Below, piece by piece: positions 1 to 5,537 of a DNA stretch of 10,891 nt. Each line of letters starts with the position of its first letter. Position 1 is the first letter of the stretch. A model generated the notes under the pieces. That model saw nothing but the letters and a program-made list of their open reading frames with translations. It was not told the DNA's origin and ran no database searches. Origin of the DNA: an uncultured Bacteroidales bacterium (lineage in GTDB: Bacteria; Bacteroidota; Bacteroidia; Bacteroidales; UBA932); assembly GCA_934725285.1 (NCBI GenBank), contig CAKVBK010000059.1:1-10891 (forward strand), given 5' to 3'. A program made the translations under genes and the position numbers.

Positions 1-122
1 AGAGCGATGGCAGGATCAAATCCGACCAGAAGCGGGACGAGAACCGTGGAGCCAAAGGCCACGAACATGAACTGAACACCGACTATGGATCGTTTCAGTG
101 GGGATAAGGTGTGTTGTGACAT
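1..122 (-). CDS. uraA: Uracil permease-type transporter (NCS2 family), N-terminal fragment
   Basis: The first 40 codons of a minus-strand gene that runs off the left edge. The visible residues begin MSQHTLSPLKRSIVG and continue with VQFMFVAFGSTVLVPLLVG, followed by FDPAIA. This matches the start of the first membrane segment of UraA-type nucleobase:cation symporters (NCS2 family), inner-membrane proteins that import uracil with protons; some relatives carry xanthine or uric acid. The start ATG (120-122) lies 10 bp after the stop of the LptF/LptG permease, so the two are probably cotranscribed with tgt upstream. No Shine-Dalgarno sequence is visible. Family assignment is good, but the substrate rests on N-terminal resemblance only because the substrate-binding segments lie outside the window. 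Confidence 0.8.
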   Translation of the reverse strand, partial: MSQHTLSPLKRSIVGVQFMFVAFGSTVLVPLLVGFDPAIA

Positions 123-132
123 AAATATTAAG

Positions 133-1224
133 TTATTTAGAAGCCCGGTAATACAATACAGCGGCGACCACGCCGAATATCACGTTAGGAAGCCACAGAG
201 CGACCACCGGAGGCAATGCTCCGGAATAGACGAACATCTGGCTGAACCTCATGAACAGGATGTAGGTGAAACTGAGGCCGATTCCGATTCCGATGTTCAG
301 ACCGATGCCTCCTCTGCGCTTTCTCGAGGAAAGGCTTACACCCATAAGGGTCAGGATAAAGGCTGAGAACGGGAGCGCGAAACGGTTGTGTTTCTCGATG
401 AGCGCGTACATCACATTGGCGTCTCCCCTCATCTTCTGCGTGGAGATCAACTCGTCAAGTTGGCCGGCAGGCAACGTCTCGACGGTTTTCTTGTTGCGGT
501 AGAAATCTGTGACAGTCAGGTTCAGCACCGTGTCAAGTTCCGCTCCGGTGGTCACACGGTCCTGAAGGCCGTCGGAATATTCCCTTATGAAGTAATTCTT
601 TAATTTCCAGCCATTGAAAGTGCTGTCCCAGACAGCTTTCTCGGCAGAAATCTTCTTGATGAGCTTATTGTTCTCTATGTCCTCAAGTGTGAAATCGTAG
701 GCGGTGTTGTTCCAAGAGCTGAAAGACTCGACCGAAACAAATTTCCCAGGGTTTATCTGGTAATGCACATTATTGGAAGACAATGAGTTTCGGTGCTTCA
801 CATACTTCATCTCGAAATTGATTCGCTTGACGTTGGACCTCGGGATTATCCAAAGGTTCAGCGAAAGGGACAGTGTCGCTATCAGAAGCGCCGAGACCAT
901 ATAAGGAACCATCATTCTCCTGTAGCTCACACCACAGGACAGGATCGCGATGATCTCACTGTTGGCGGCCATCCTGGAGGTAAAGAATATCACTGTGATG
1001 AACACGAACAGCGGACTGAACATATTCACGAAGTACGGGACGAAATTCACATAATAGTCAAAGACAATGGCATGCAGCGGAGCCTTGTTCTCGACGAAAT
1101 GGTTGATCTTCTCGCTGATGTCGAAGATTATGACGATTCCTATGATGAGAAGAAGAGCTATAAAGAAGGTCATTATGAACTTCTTTATGATGTACCAGTC
1201 TATCTTCTTCAGTCCCACGTTCAT
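133..1224 (-). CDS. LptF/LptG-family lipopolysaccharide export permease (YjgP/YjgQ)
   Basis: A 363-residue inner-membrane protein of the YjgP/YjgQ family. In the Lpt machine, LptF and LptG pair with the ATPase LptB to extract lipopolysaccharide from the inner membrane and pass it to the periplasmic bridge. The fold is clear: three N-terminal membrane segments (about residues 12-34, 57-82 and 105-127), a soluble periplasmic region (about 130-275) expected to form the beta-jellyroll, and three C-terminal segments (about 282-298, 306-325 and 337-358). A basic loop SSRKRRGG separates TM4 and TM5. The length is normal. The ATG is 4 bp downstream of the tgt stop, and an AGGA overlapping that stop is only 2 nt from the ATG. 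Bacteroidota usually carry more than one paralogue, so I do not choose between LptF and LptG. Confidence 0.88.
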   Translation of the reverse strand: MNVGLKKIDWYIIKKFIMTFFIALLLIIGIVIIFDISEKINHFVENKAPLHAIVFDYYVNFVPYFVNMFSPLFVFITVIFFTSRMAANSEIIAILSCGVSYRRMMVPYMVSALLIATLSLSLNLWIIPRSNVKRINFEMKYVKHRNSLSSNNVHYQINPGKFVSVESFSSWNNTAYDFTLEDIENNKLIKKISAEKAVWDSTFNGWKLKNYFIREYSDGLQDRVTTGAELDTVLNLTVTDFYRNKKTVETLPAGQLDELISTQKMRGDANVMYALIEKHNRFALPFSAFILTLMGVSLSSRKRRGGIGLNIGIGIGLSFTYILFMRFSQMFVYSGALPPVVALWLPNVIFGVVAAVLYYRASK

Positions 1225-1228
1225 ATTC

Positions 1229-2374
1229 CTAAAGTCTTGAACTTATTCTTTTTACGGTCATGTCTTTCCAAGAGGCGAAATCCCCAGCCTCGATATGTCT
1301 GCGGGCCTCGCGGACCAGATCGAGGTAGAACGCCAGATTGTGCTCGCTCGCGATCATCGCGGCGAACATCTCCTTCGCGATGAACAGATGATGCAGGTAG
1401 GCTCTTGAATATGTCCGGTCGACGAACGACGCTCCATCCGGGTCGATAGGAGAGAAATCCTCCGCCCATTTGGAATTGCGCATATTCATTATGCCGTTCC
1501 ATGTGAAAAGCATTCCGTTGCGGCCGTTGCGGGTAGGCATCACGCAGTCGAACATGTCCACTCCCCTTGCTATGCCTTCGAGAATGTTGGCAGGTGTGCC
1601 GACACCCATCAGGTAGCGTGGTCTGCTGTCCGGCAGGATCGGGCAGACTAGTTCCAGCATCTCGTACATCTTTTCCGTAGGCTCCCCCACCGCAAGTCCC
1701 CCGATAGCGAAACCGCCTACGGCTTCGCTGTCCCCGACAAGGCTCACGGCATGGTCAACGGCTCTCTTGCGGAGTTCCGGGTAGACACAGCCCTGGATAA
1801 TCGGGAACATCACCTGATTGTACCCGTACAGAGGCTCGGTCTCGCAGAAATGTTTGAAATAGCGCTCAAGCCAGCCTTGGGTCAGTTTCAAAGACTTGGC
1901 GGCATACCTCTCGTCAGCGTCTCCCGGGCAACACTCATCGAGTGCCATCATGATGTCGGCACCGATGATTCTCTGCGTGTCAACATTATTTTCCGGAGTG
2001 AATGTGTGCCTGGATCCGTCAATGTGAGACTGGAAACGGCAGCCTTCTTCGGTGATCTTTCTGATTTTCGTCAAGGAGAACACCTGAAATCCGCCGCTGT
2101 CTGTAAGGATAGGCCTGTCCCAATTCTCAAACTTATGCAACCCTCCCACTTCACGCAGGATGTCGAGTCCCGGCCTCAGATAGAGATGATAGGTGTTGCC
2201 AAGGATGATCTCGGCCTTGATGTCCTCCTTCAAGTCCCTATGATAGACCCCTTTGACAGAGCCGACAGTCCCGACGGGCATGAATATCGGAGTCCTCACC
2301 TCACCGTGATCGGTGGTGAACACTCCTGTCCTCGCCCTTGACCCAGGGTCTCTCGCTATCTCTCTGAAAACCAT
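1229..2374 (-). CDS. tgt: tRNA-guanine transglycosylase (queuosine pathway)
   Basis: A 381-residue Tgt, which exchanges guanine at wobble position 34 of GUN-anticodon tRNAs for preQ1 (or queuine in salvagers). Visible motifs are FMPVGTVGSVKG near the N-terminus; LTDSGGFQVFSL with Asp92, matching the E. coli base-binding Asp89; GGLAVGE (225-231); and GVDMFDCVMPTRNGRNG with Asp276, matching the nucleophile Asp264. The offset to E. coli is a constant 12 residues. At that offset the zinc ligands Cys302, Cys304 and Cys307 become Gly314, Ser316 and Asp319, while His333 is kept as His345 (EHNLAFY). The tRNA- and base-binding parts look intact, so an active enzyme is likely despite the altered metal site. 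It is the first gene of a tgt-permease-uraA run, with an exact -7 box 20 nt upstream of the start. Confidence 0.95.
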   Translation of the reverse strand: MVFREIARDPGSRARTGVFTTDHGEVRTPIFMPVGTVGSVKGVYHRDLKEDIKAEIILGNTYHLYLRPGLDILREVGGLHKFENWDRPILTDSGGFQVFSLTKIRKITEEGCRFQSHIDGSRHTFTPENNVDTQRIIGADIMMALDECCPGDADERYAAKSLKLTQGWLERYFKHFCETEPLYGYNQVMFPIIQGCVYPELRKRAVDHAVSLVGDSEAVGGFAIGGLAVGEPTEKMYEMLELVCPILPDSRPRYLMGVGTPANILEGIARGVDMFDCVMPTRNGRNGMLFTWNGIMNMRNSKWAEDFSPIDPDGASFVDRTYSRAYLHHLFIAKEMFAAMIASEHNLAFYLDLVREARRHIEAGDFASWKDMTVKRISSRL

Positions 2375-2393
2375 TCTTCCAAAATTTAACCCT

Positions 2394-2401
2394 CAAAGAT
2401 A
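2394..2401 (-). promoter_or_regulatory. Predicted -7 box for tgt
   Basis: On the minus strand this reads TATCTTTG, an exact match to the Bacteroidota -7 consensus TAnnTTTG. It lies 20 bp before the tgt ATG, which would give a leader of roughly a dozen nucleotides. No TTTG -33 box is found at 19-21 nt spacing, so the call rests on one element. Confidence 0.45.
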
Positions 2402-2423
2402 GTGATTTTTAGCCGAAAACTCG

Positions 2424-2431
2424 TACATTTG
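2424..2431 (+). promoter_or_regulatory. Predicted -7 box for the nucleoside symporter gene
   Basis: TACATTTG is an exact TAnnTTTG match, 44 bp before the ATG at 2476, and predicts a leader of about 35-40 nt. No clear -33 TTTG is present. It lies about 22 bp from the opposite-facing tgt -7 box, so the two promoters share this short divergent region. Confidence 0.45.
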
Positions 2432-2475
2432 TTTGTTTTGACCATACGCATAATAACAAAAAACACAATAACGTT

Positions 2476-3792
2476 ATGAGCAACAAGCACATCAGCCTGA
2501 GGCTGATCATTATGAACTTCCTCCAGTACGCCATCTGGGGAGCGTACCTGACATCAATGGGAAGTTTTCTCGGCAAGGCCGGGCTCGGCCCACAGATCTG
2601 GCTTTTCTTCGCCACCCAGGGATTCGTCTCCATATTCATGCCAGCGCTTATAGGCATCGTTGCCGACAGATGGATTCCGGCTCAGAAGACTCTCTCTCTC
2701 TGCCAGCTCATCGCCGGAGTCTCGATGTTCGCCACCGGACTGTACGCCATGGGCAATGTCAGCATGGCTGAGGGGGCTTACGTCGTCGGCCCGGACTTCA
2801 ATTTCAGCGTCTTCTACATCCTTTACACAATCAGTGTGGCATTCTACATGCCGACAATCGCCCTGACCAACTCCGTGGCCTACGCCGGACTTGAGGGAGC
2901 CGGGAAGGACACGGTAAAGGCGTTTCCTCCGATCCGTGTGTTCGGAACGGTCGGCTTCATCTGCACGATGCTGTTCGTGAACTTCATGAAAGATCCGTCC
3001 GGAATCCAGTACCAGCACAGCTACTTCCAGTTCTTCACATCAGGAGTTCTCAGTCTGATTCTTGGGTTCTATGCCCTGAGTCTCCCGAACGTTCCGGTCA
3101 AGAAAGCCAGCGGCAGCAGCTTCATGGAAGCCAGCGGCCTCAAAGCGTTCACCCTGTTCAAGGACAGGCAGATGGCAGTGTTCTTCATCTTCTCGATGCT
3201 TCTTGGAGCTTCACTCCAGATCACGAACGGCTACGCCAACTCGTTCATCTCATCTTTCACCGGAAATCCTGAATATGCCGACGCATGGGGCGCGCGCAAC
3301 GCCAACGCCCTGATCTCACTCAGCCAGATGTCAGAGACCCTGTGCATCCTCCTGATACCTTTCTTCATGAAAAGGTTCGGAATCAAGAAGGTCATGCTCA
3401 TCGCGATGTTCGCCTGGGTGCTCAGATTCGGTTTCTTCGGCATCGGCAACCCTGGCTCCGGAGTGTGGCTGTTCATCCTCTCCTGCCTCGTGTACGGCGT
3501 GGCGTTCGACTTCTTCAACATCTCAGGTTCCCTCTACGTCAACCGCCAGACTTCCAAGGACATCCGATCCAGCGCCCAGGGACTGTTCATGCTGATGACC
3601 AACGGCCTCGGAGCCTCGATCGGGACATGGGCCGCCGGGAAGGTCGTCAACCATTACGTCTACAACGCAGCCCAGCCTGACTGGGCAACAGCATGGTACA
3701 TCTTCGCCGGCTACGCCATGATCGTCGGAATCCTGTTCGTCTTCCTGTTCAAGGATCCGGGCAAGGACGAGGAGTGTGCCGGGCAGGCCTAA
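2476..3792 (+). CDS. Nucleoside:H+ symporter (NHS family, NupG/XapB-like)
   Basis: A 438-residue, strongly hydrophobic transporter consistent with the 12-segment MFS fold, and resembling the NHS family that imports nucleosides with protons across the inner membrane. Visible features are the N-terminal LRLIIMNFLQYAIWGAYLTS (first membrane segment), an acidic-basic loop IVADRWIPAQK (about 61-71) between segments 2 and 3 typical of MFS, and a family-like PPIRVFGTVGF (151-161) entering segment 5. The length is close to NupG (about 418). It stands alone on the plus strand, transcribed divergently from tgt and convergently with the zinc-ribbon gene, whose stop it overlaps. No Shine-Dalgarno sequence precedes the ATG. 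Substrate choice (purine or pyrimidine nucleosides, or another small molecule) cannot be read from the sequence. Confidence 0.82.
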   Translation: MSNKHISLRLIIMNFLQYAIWGAYLTSMGSFLGKAGLGPQIWLFFATQGFVSIFMPALIGIVADRWIPAQKTLSLCQLIAGVSMFATGLYAMGNVSMAEGAYVVGPDFNFSVFYILYTISVAFYMPTIALTNSVAYAGLEGAGKDTVKAFPPIRVFGTVGFICTMLFVNFMKDPSGIQYQHSYFQFFTSGVLSLILGFYALSLPNVPVKKASGSSFMEASGLKAFTLFKDRQMAVFFIFSMLLGASLQITNGYANSFISSFTGNPEYADAWGARNANALISLSQMSETLCILLIPFFMKRFGIKKVMLIAMFAWVLRFGFFGIGNPGSGVWLFILSCLVYGVAFDFFNISGSLYVNRQTSKDIRSSAQGLFMLMTNGLGASIGTWAAGKVVNHYVYNAAQPDWATAWYIFAGYAMIVGILFVFLFKDPGKDEECAGQA

Positions 3793-4181
3793 CGCTTCTT
3801 TGCCGGAGGACTGACCTCCACCCTCGCCAATCCGAACATACGGCTTTCCGAGAGATTATATTTCAGATCGAAGCAACGGTATTCATGATGATTCCTGACC
3901 TTGTGGTAGGATGTGACACAGTCAAACCTGTAGCCCATCTGCGCAAGGTCAGGAATATTCATTGAAGAGACACCCTTCTCCAGCAGAGATGACAGAATCT
4001 CGTGATTCCTGTCCAACGCTCCGATGGTTTTAAGCCTGATGCCTTTAAGATGGCCTCCGTTGACATAGTGGTACCTGCTTTTGCAGCTGACGCAGCAGAA
4101 CTTCATGTCGCTGCGACCATAAGGAAGAACATCCCCACACTCCAGACATCTCCCCCTCGAACCGTCTTCCAAGTTATTCAT
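3789..4181 (-). CDS. Small zinc-ribbon protein of unknown function
   Basis: A 130-residue protein with an N-terminal treble-cysteine motif: Cys12 and Cys15 (CLEC), then FCCVSC with Cys29, Cys30 and Cys33. This gives a plausible C-x2-C ... C-x2/3-C zinc site of the kind found in short zinc-ribbon proteins. The knuckle style (GRSDMKFC followed by CKSRYHYV) resembles small hypothetical proteins I recall from Bacteroidota genomes, whose role is unknown to me. The rest (about 45-130) has a basic helix-like stretch (GIRLKTIGALDRNHEILSSL), then an aromatic and charged C-terminal part with no motif I recognise. There is no signal peptide or membrane segment, so it is cytoplasmic. Its stop overlaps the stop of the convergent transporter gene by 4 nt. 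Nucleic-acid binding is possible but is inference. Confidence 0.7.
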   Translation of the reverse strand: MNNLEDGSRGRCLECGDVLPYGRSDMKFCCVSCKSRYHYVNGGHLKGIRLKTIGALDRNHEILSSLLEKGVSSMNIPDLAQMGYRFDCVTSYHKVRNHHEYRCFDLKYNLSESRMFGLARVEVSPPAKKR

Positions 4182-4305
4182 CGTTTCTATCGTTAAATTA
4201 ACCGTAAGGCTGTGCCGTCGCTGTCATCAGACTCCGATAACCATTGGTGCCGCACACCTCAGGACTCCGGCAAATATGCCTTTCTTAAACGAGATTTGAA
4301 AGAGG

Positions 4306-4322
4306 CACAAAGATTCTTTGTG
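4306..4322. repeat. 17-bp palindrome, possible operator
   Basis: CACAAAG (4306-4312) and CTTTGTG (4316-4322) are perfect inverted copies around the 3-nt centre ATT. The site is about 125 bp upstream of the zinc-ribbon gene and about 270 bp upstream of ssb. The size and symmetry suit a dimeric repressor site, but no regulator is identified and AT-rich DNA produces such palindromes by chance. Confidence 0.3.
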
Positions 4323-4531
4323 AATATTTTTCTGTTTCTTATCAAAAATGTGTCAGATCATGTTTTCTTTGCAGACAAAAATTATTTCTTTGCACGGAAC
4401 GATAATAATCTCATAACTAAAAAAAAGGCAAGCCGCCGATAAGAACATTCCTTTCCACACGTACTTTTCTATATAAAACGCAACGTTTGGATAAAATTCA
4501 GAAAAATCTTGACTATGAATATTTCCGACCC

Positions 4532-4571
4532 GCGTCAGACATAATACAGCTTTGTAAATTTGCGTCAGACA
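4532..4571 (+). repeat. Direct repeat GCGTCAGACA flanking the ssb -7 box
   Basis: GCGTCAGACA occurs at 4532-4541 and again, identically, at 4562-4571, a 30-bp period (about three helical turns). The second copy shares its first G with the end of the -7 box and covers the expected transcription start. The first copy sits where the -33 box would be. This geometry suits a tandem regulator site that would block or modulate ssb transcription. Confidence 0.4.
4555..4562 (+). promoter_or_regulatory. Predicted -7 box for ssb
   Basis: TAAATTTG is an exact TAnnTTTG match 32 bp before the ssb ATG, predicting a leader of about 25 nt. The -33 position lacks TTTG and is occupied by the first copy of the GCGTCAGACA repeat, which may mean the promoter depends on an activator. 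Confidence 0.5.
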
Positions 4572-4594
4572 AAACTTCATAAACGACTTGAATT

Positions 4595-4945
4595 ATGGAA
4601 CAGTTGAACAGACTTGAAATCCGCGGGAATGTCGGCATCGTCAACATTCTCAAGGTCGGAGAGACGCGTGTGGCACATTTCTCCGTAGCTACAAACTTCG
4701 CCTACAAAGGAAGGAACGGCGAACCGGTCATCGAGACCACCTGGCACAACGTTACAGCTTGGGAAGGGGTCAAGGGCATTCCGTCTCTTGATGTCATCAA
4801 GAAAGGGTTCCCGGTCTATGTGACAGGAAGACTTCGGTCTCAGAAATACACATCAAGCGATGGTGTCGACAGAACAAGTATGGAAGTGATCGCCAACTCT
4901 GTCGAATGTGTTGACGAAAACATCTCTGCCCAATACATGAGATAG
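4595..4945 (+). CDS. ssb: Small single-stranded DNA-binding protein (OB fold, no acidic tail)
   Basis: A 116-residue SSB. The OB-fold core is recognisable: LNRLEIRGNVGIV, then VAHFSVATNFAYKG, the aromatic strand TTWHNVTAWEG (Trp50, Trp56), VYVTGRLRSQKY and GVDRTSMEVIANSVE. These proteins coat single-stranded DNA during replication and repair. Canonical SSBs are longer (about 150-180 residues) and end in a flexible acidic tail closing with a DDDIPF-type tip that recruits repair enzymes. This one ends at ENISAQYMR with neither linker nor tip. Similar short SSBs are, as I recall, common chromosomal genes in Bacteroidales, so a second, full-length SSB probably exists elsewhere. The gene stands alone; no Shine-Dalgarno sequence precedes the ATG, which directly begins the OB-fold strand. 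Confidence 0.9.
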   Translation: MEQLNRLEIRGNVGIVNILKVGETRVAHFSVATNFAYKGRNGEPVIETTWHNVTAWEGVKGIPSLDVIKKGFPVYVTGRLRSQKYTSSDGVDRTSMEVIANSVECVDENISAQYMR

Positions 4946-4964
4946 GATTCTCTGATGCGGTTTT

Positions 4965-5015
4965 TCCCGATGGCTGAATGTAGGGATGGAACGTGGGGAG
5001 GATCATCCATCGGGA
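4965..5015 (+). repeat. Inverted repeat just downstream of ssb
   Basis: TCCCGATGG (4965-4973) and CCATCGGGA (5007-5015) are perfect 9-bp inverted copies separated by 33 nt. The structure begins 20 bp after the ssb stop and can fold in the ssb mRNA. There is no T-tract after it, so it is more likely a 3'-end stabilising structure, or chance, than a terminator. Confidence 0.35.
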
Positions 5016-5020
5016 TTTCT

Positions 5021-5051
5021 TGTTTACTTGAAACAGTACTTCAAGTAAACA
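5021..5051. repeat. Perfect 12-bp inverted repeat with 7-nt loop
   Basis: TGTTTACTTGAA (5021-5032) and TTCAAGTAAACA (5040-5051) are exact inverted copies around ACAGTAC. It is 75 bp after the ssb stop. The stem is AT-rich and not followed by a T-run, so as a terminator it is weak. As DNA it could be a protein-binding palindrome, and as RNA a 3' end of the ssb message. Confidence 0.5.
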
Positions 5052-5131
5052 TTGCACACACGATTTACCTATTAAATAAAGACTTATTTATCGTCAAATG
5101 AATTATTTTTTCAATAAATTGCAGAAAAATA

Positions 5132-5162
5132 TTTGGAGGTAACGAAATAATGATTACCTTTG
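5132..5162 (+). promoter_or_regulatory. Complete Bacteroidota-type promoter (TTTG-N19-TAnnTTTG)
   Basis: TTTG at 5132-5135 is followed after exactly 19 nt by TACCTTTG at 5155-5162, matching both the -33 and -7 elements of the Bacteroidota primary sigma factor. It is the only place found in the intergenic regions with both elements at correct spacing. The upstream DNA (about 5064-5131) is very AT-rich. Transcription would start near 5168 and run rightward, where no convincing protein gene exists. Confidence 0.65.
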
Positions 5163-5167
5163 CGTAC

Positions 5168-5309
5168 ACTTTCTGTCTAGCAGGCAAAGGCTGATTGGAC
5201 GCCAAAGCGGAACTCCTTGGATTCAAGGCCGTGAGGCAGCAGGAATGCCAGATGCGGAAGCGCATCTCCATCAGAACACCTTACCGCAAGCGGAAAGTTT
5301 ATTTTTTTT
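5168..5309 (+). ncRNA. Candidate structured small RNA downstream of ssb
   Basis: A stretch of about 140 nt runs from the predicted start of the 5132-5162 promoter to an intrinsic terminator. It is visibly richer in G+C than the DNA on either side. It folds into consecutive local hairpins: GCGG (5207-5210) with CCGT (5229-5232) enclosing CCTTG-GATT-CAAGG (5215-5228); GGCA (5235-5238) with TGCC (5246-5249); GATGCG-GAAG-CGCATC (5251-5266); and the terminator stem (5280-5297). It does not match what I know of SRP RNA, tmRNA, RNase P RNA or 6S RNA. A 36-codon frame starting at 5245 reads through the terminator and has no recognisable product, so a non-coding role is favoured. A long leader of a missing gene is the main alternative. 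The start and end are predictions. Confidence 0.5.
5280..5309 (+). terminator. Intrinsic terminator of the candidate small RNA
   Basis: CTT-A-CCGC-AA-GCGG-A-AAG (5280-5297) forms a hairpin with a single A/A mismatch, followed directly by TTTATTTTTTTT (5298-5309). The short GC stem plus a plus-strand U-tract fits Rho-independent termination of transcription from the 5132-5162 promoter. Confidence 0.6.
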
Positions 5310-5408
5310 ACAGCAGTCAATGTCACAGATATTGTTAAGGAACGGCAACAGGTAACAGCAGTAAAGAGACAACTATCACCTGAATATACCGGCAATTGCA
5401 AAAAATTA

Positions 5409-5474
5409 TGGCAGAAAAATAAAAACAGGAATTTTGGTAACGTGCAAAATTCCTGTTTTTCCTTTTTTCTGCCA
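5409..5474. terminator. Long inverted repeat, probable bidirectional terminator
   Basis: The core is a perfect 16-bp stem: AAAAACAGGAATTTTG (5421-5436) and its inverse at 5445-5460, with an 8-nt loop. Outer arms TGGCAGAAAAA (5409-5419) and TTTTTCTGCCA (5464-5474) extend it by 11 bp after a small bulge. Both strands have T-tracts after the GC-containing part of the stem, so it can end transcription in either direction. It lies 63 bp beyond the rfbB stop and would terminate the minus-strand operon as well as any rightward read-through from the small-RNA promoter. Confidence 0.7.
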
Positions 5475-5537
5475 CTATACACCCACGGCAGCTTATCTTG
5501 CGTAAAAGTCACTTCGGATAGCTCTGCGGCCAATCGT

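Larger units (their letters stand above)
4182..4594. other. AT-rich divergent intergenic region between zinc-ribbon gene and ssb
   Basis: This 413-bp gap lies between two divergent genes. It holds a 17-bp palindrome (4306-4322), two copies of TTTCTTTGCA spaced 21 bp (4364-4373 and 4385-4394), the ssb -7 box (4555-4562) and a 10-bp direct repeat around that box. A reading frame at 4212-4442 is open, but its product is low-complexity, unlike any family I know, and lacks a sound start. I therefore treat the gap as regulatory DNA without a protein gene. Confidence 0.6.

Noticed and set aside
3805..3819. GGAGG-ACTGA-CCTCC hairpin 13 bp after the transporter stop, as a terminator
   Set aside because: It has only a 5-bp stem with no T-tract, and lies within the zinc-ribbon coding sequence, where chance or codon constraint explains it.
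4212..4442. 76-codon plus-strand frame in the gap before ssb
   Set aside because: The product is biased by AT-rich DNA, has no recognisable family or good start, and overlaps likely regulatory repeats.
5245..5355. 36-codon frame inside the candidate small RNA, preceded by AGGA
   Set aside because: It reads straight through the terminator hairpin and T-tract, and its product has no recognisable features. It is kept only as a caveat to the ncRNA call.
5310..5362. ACAGCAGT occurring twice, 45 bp apart
   Set aside because: An eight-base repeat with no symmetry or placement relative to a promoter is expected by chance.
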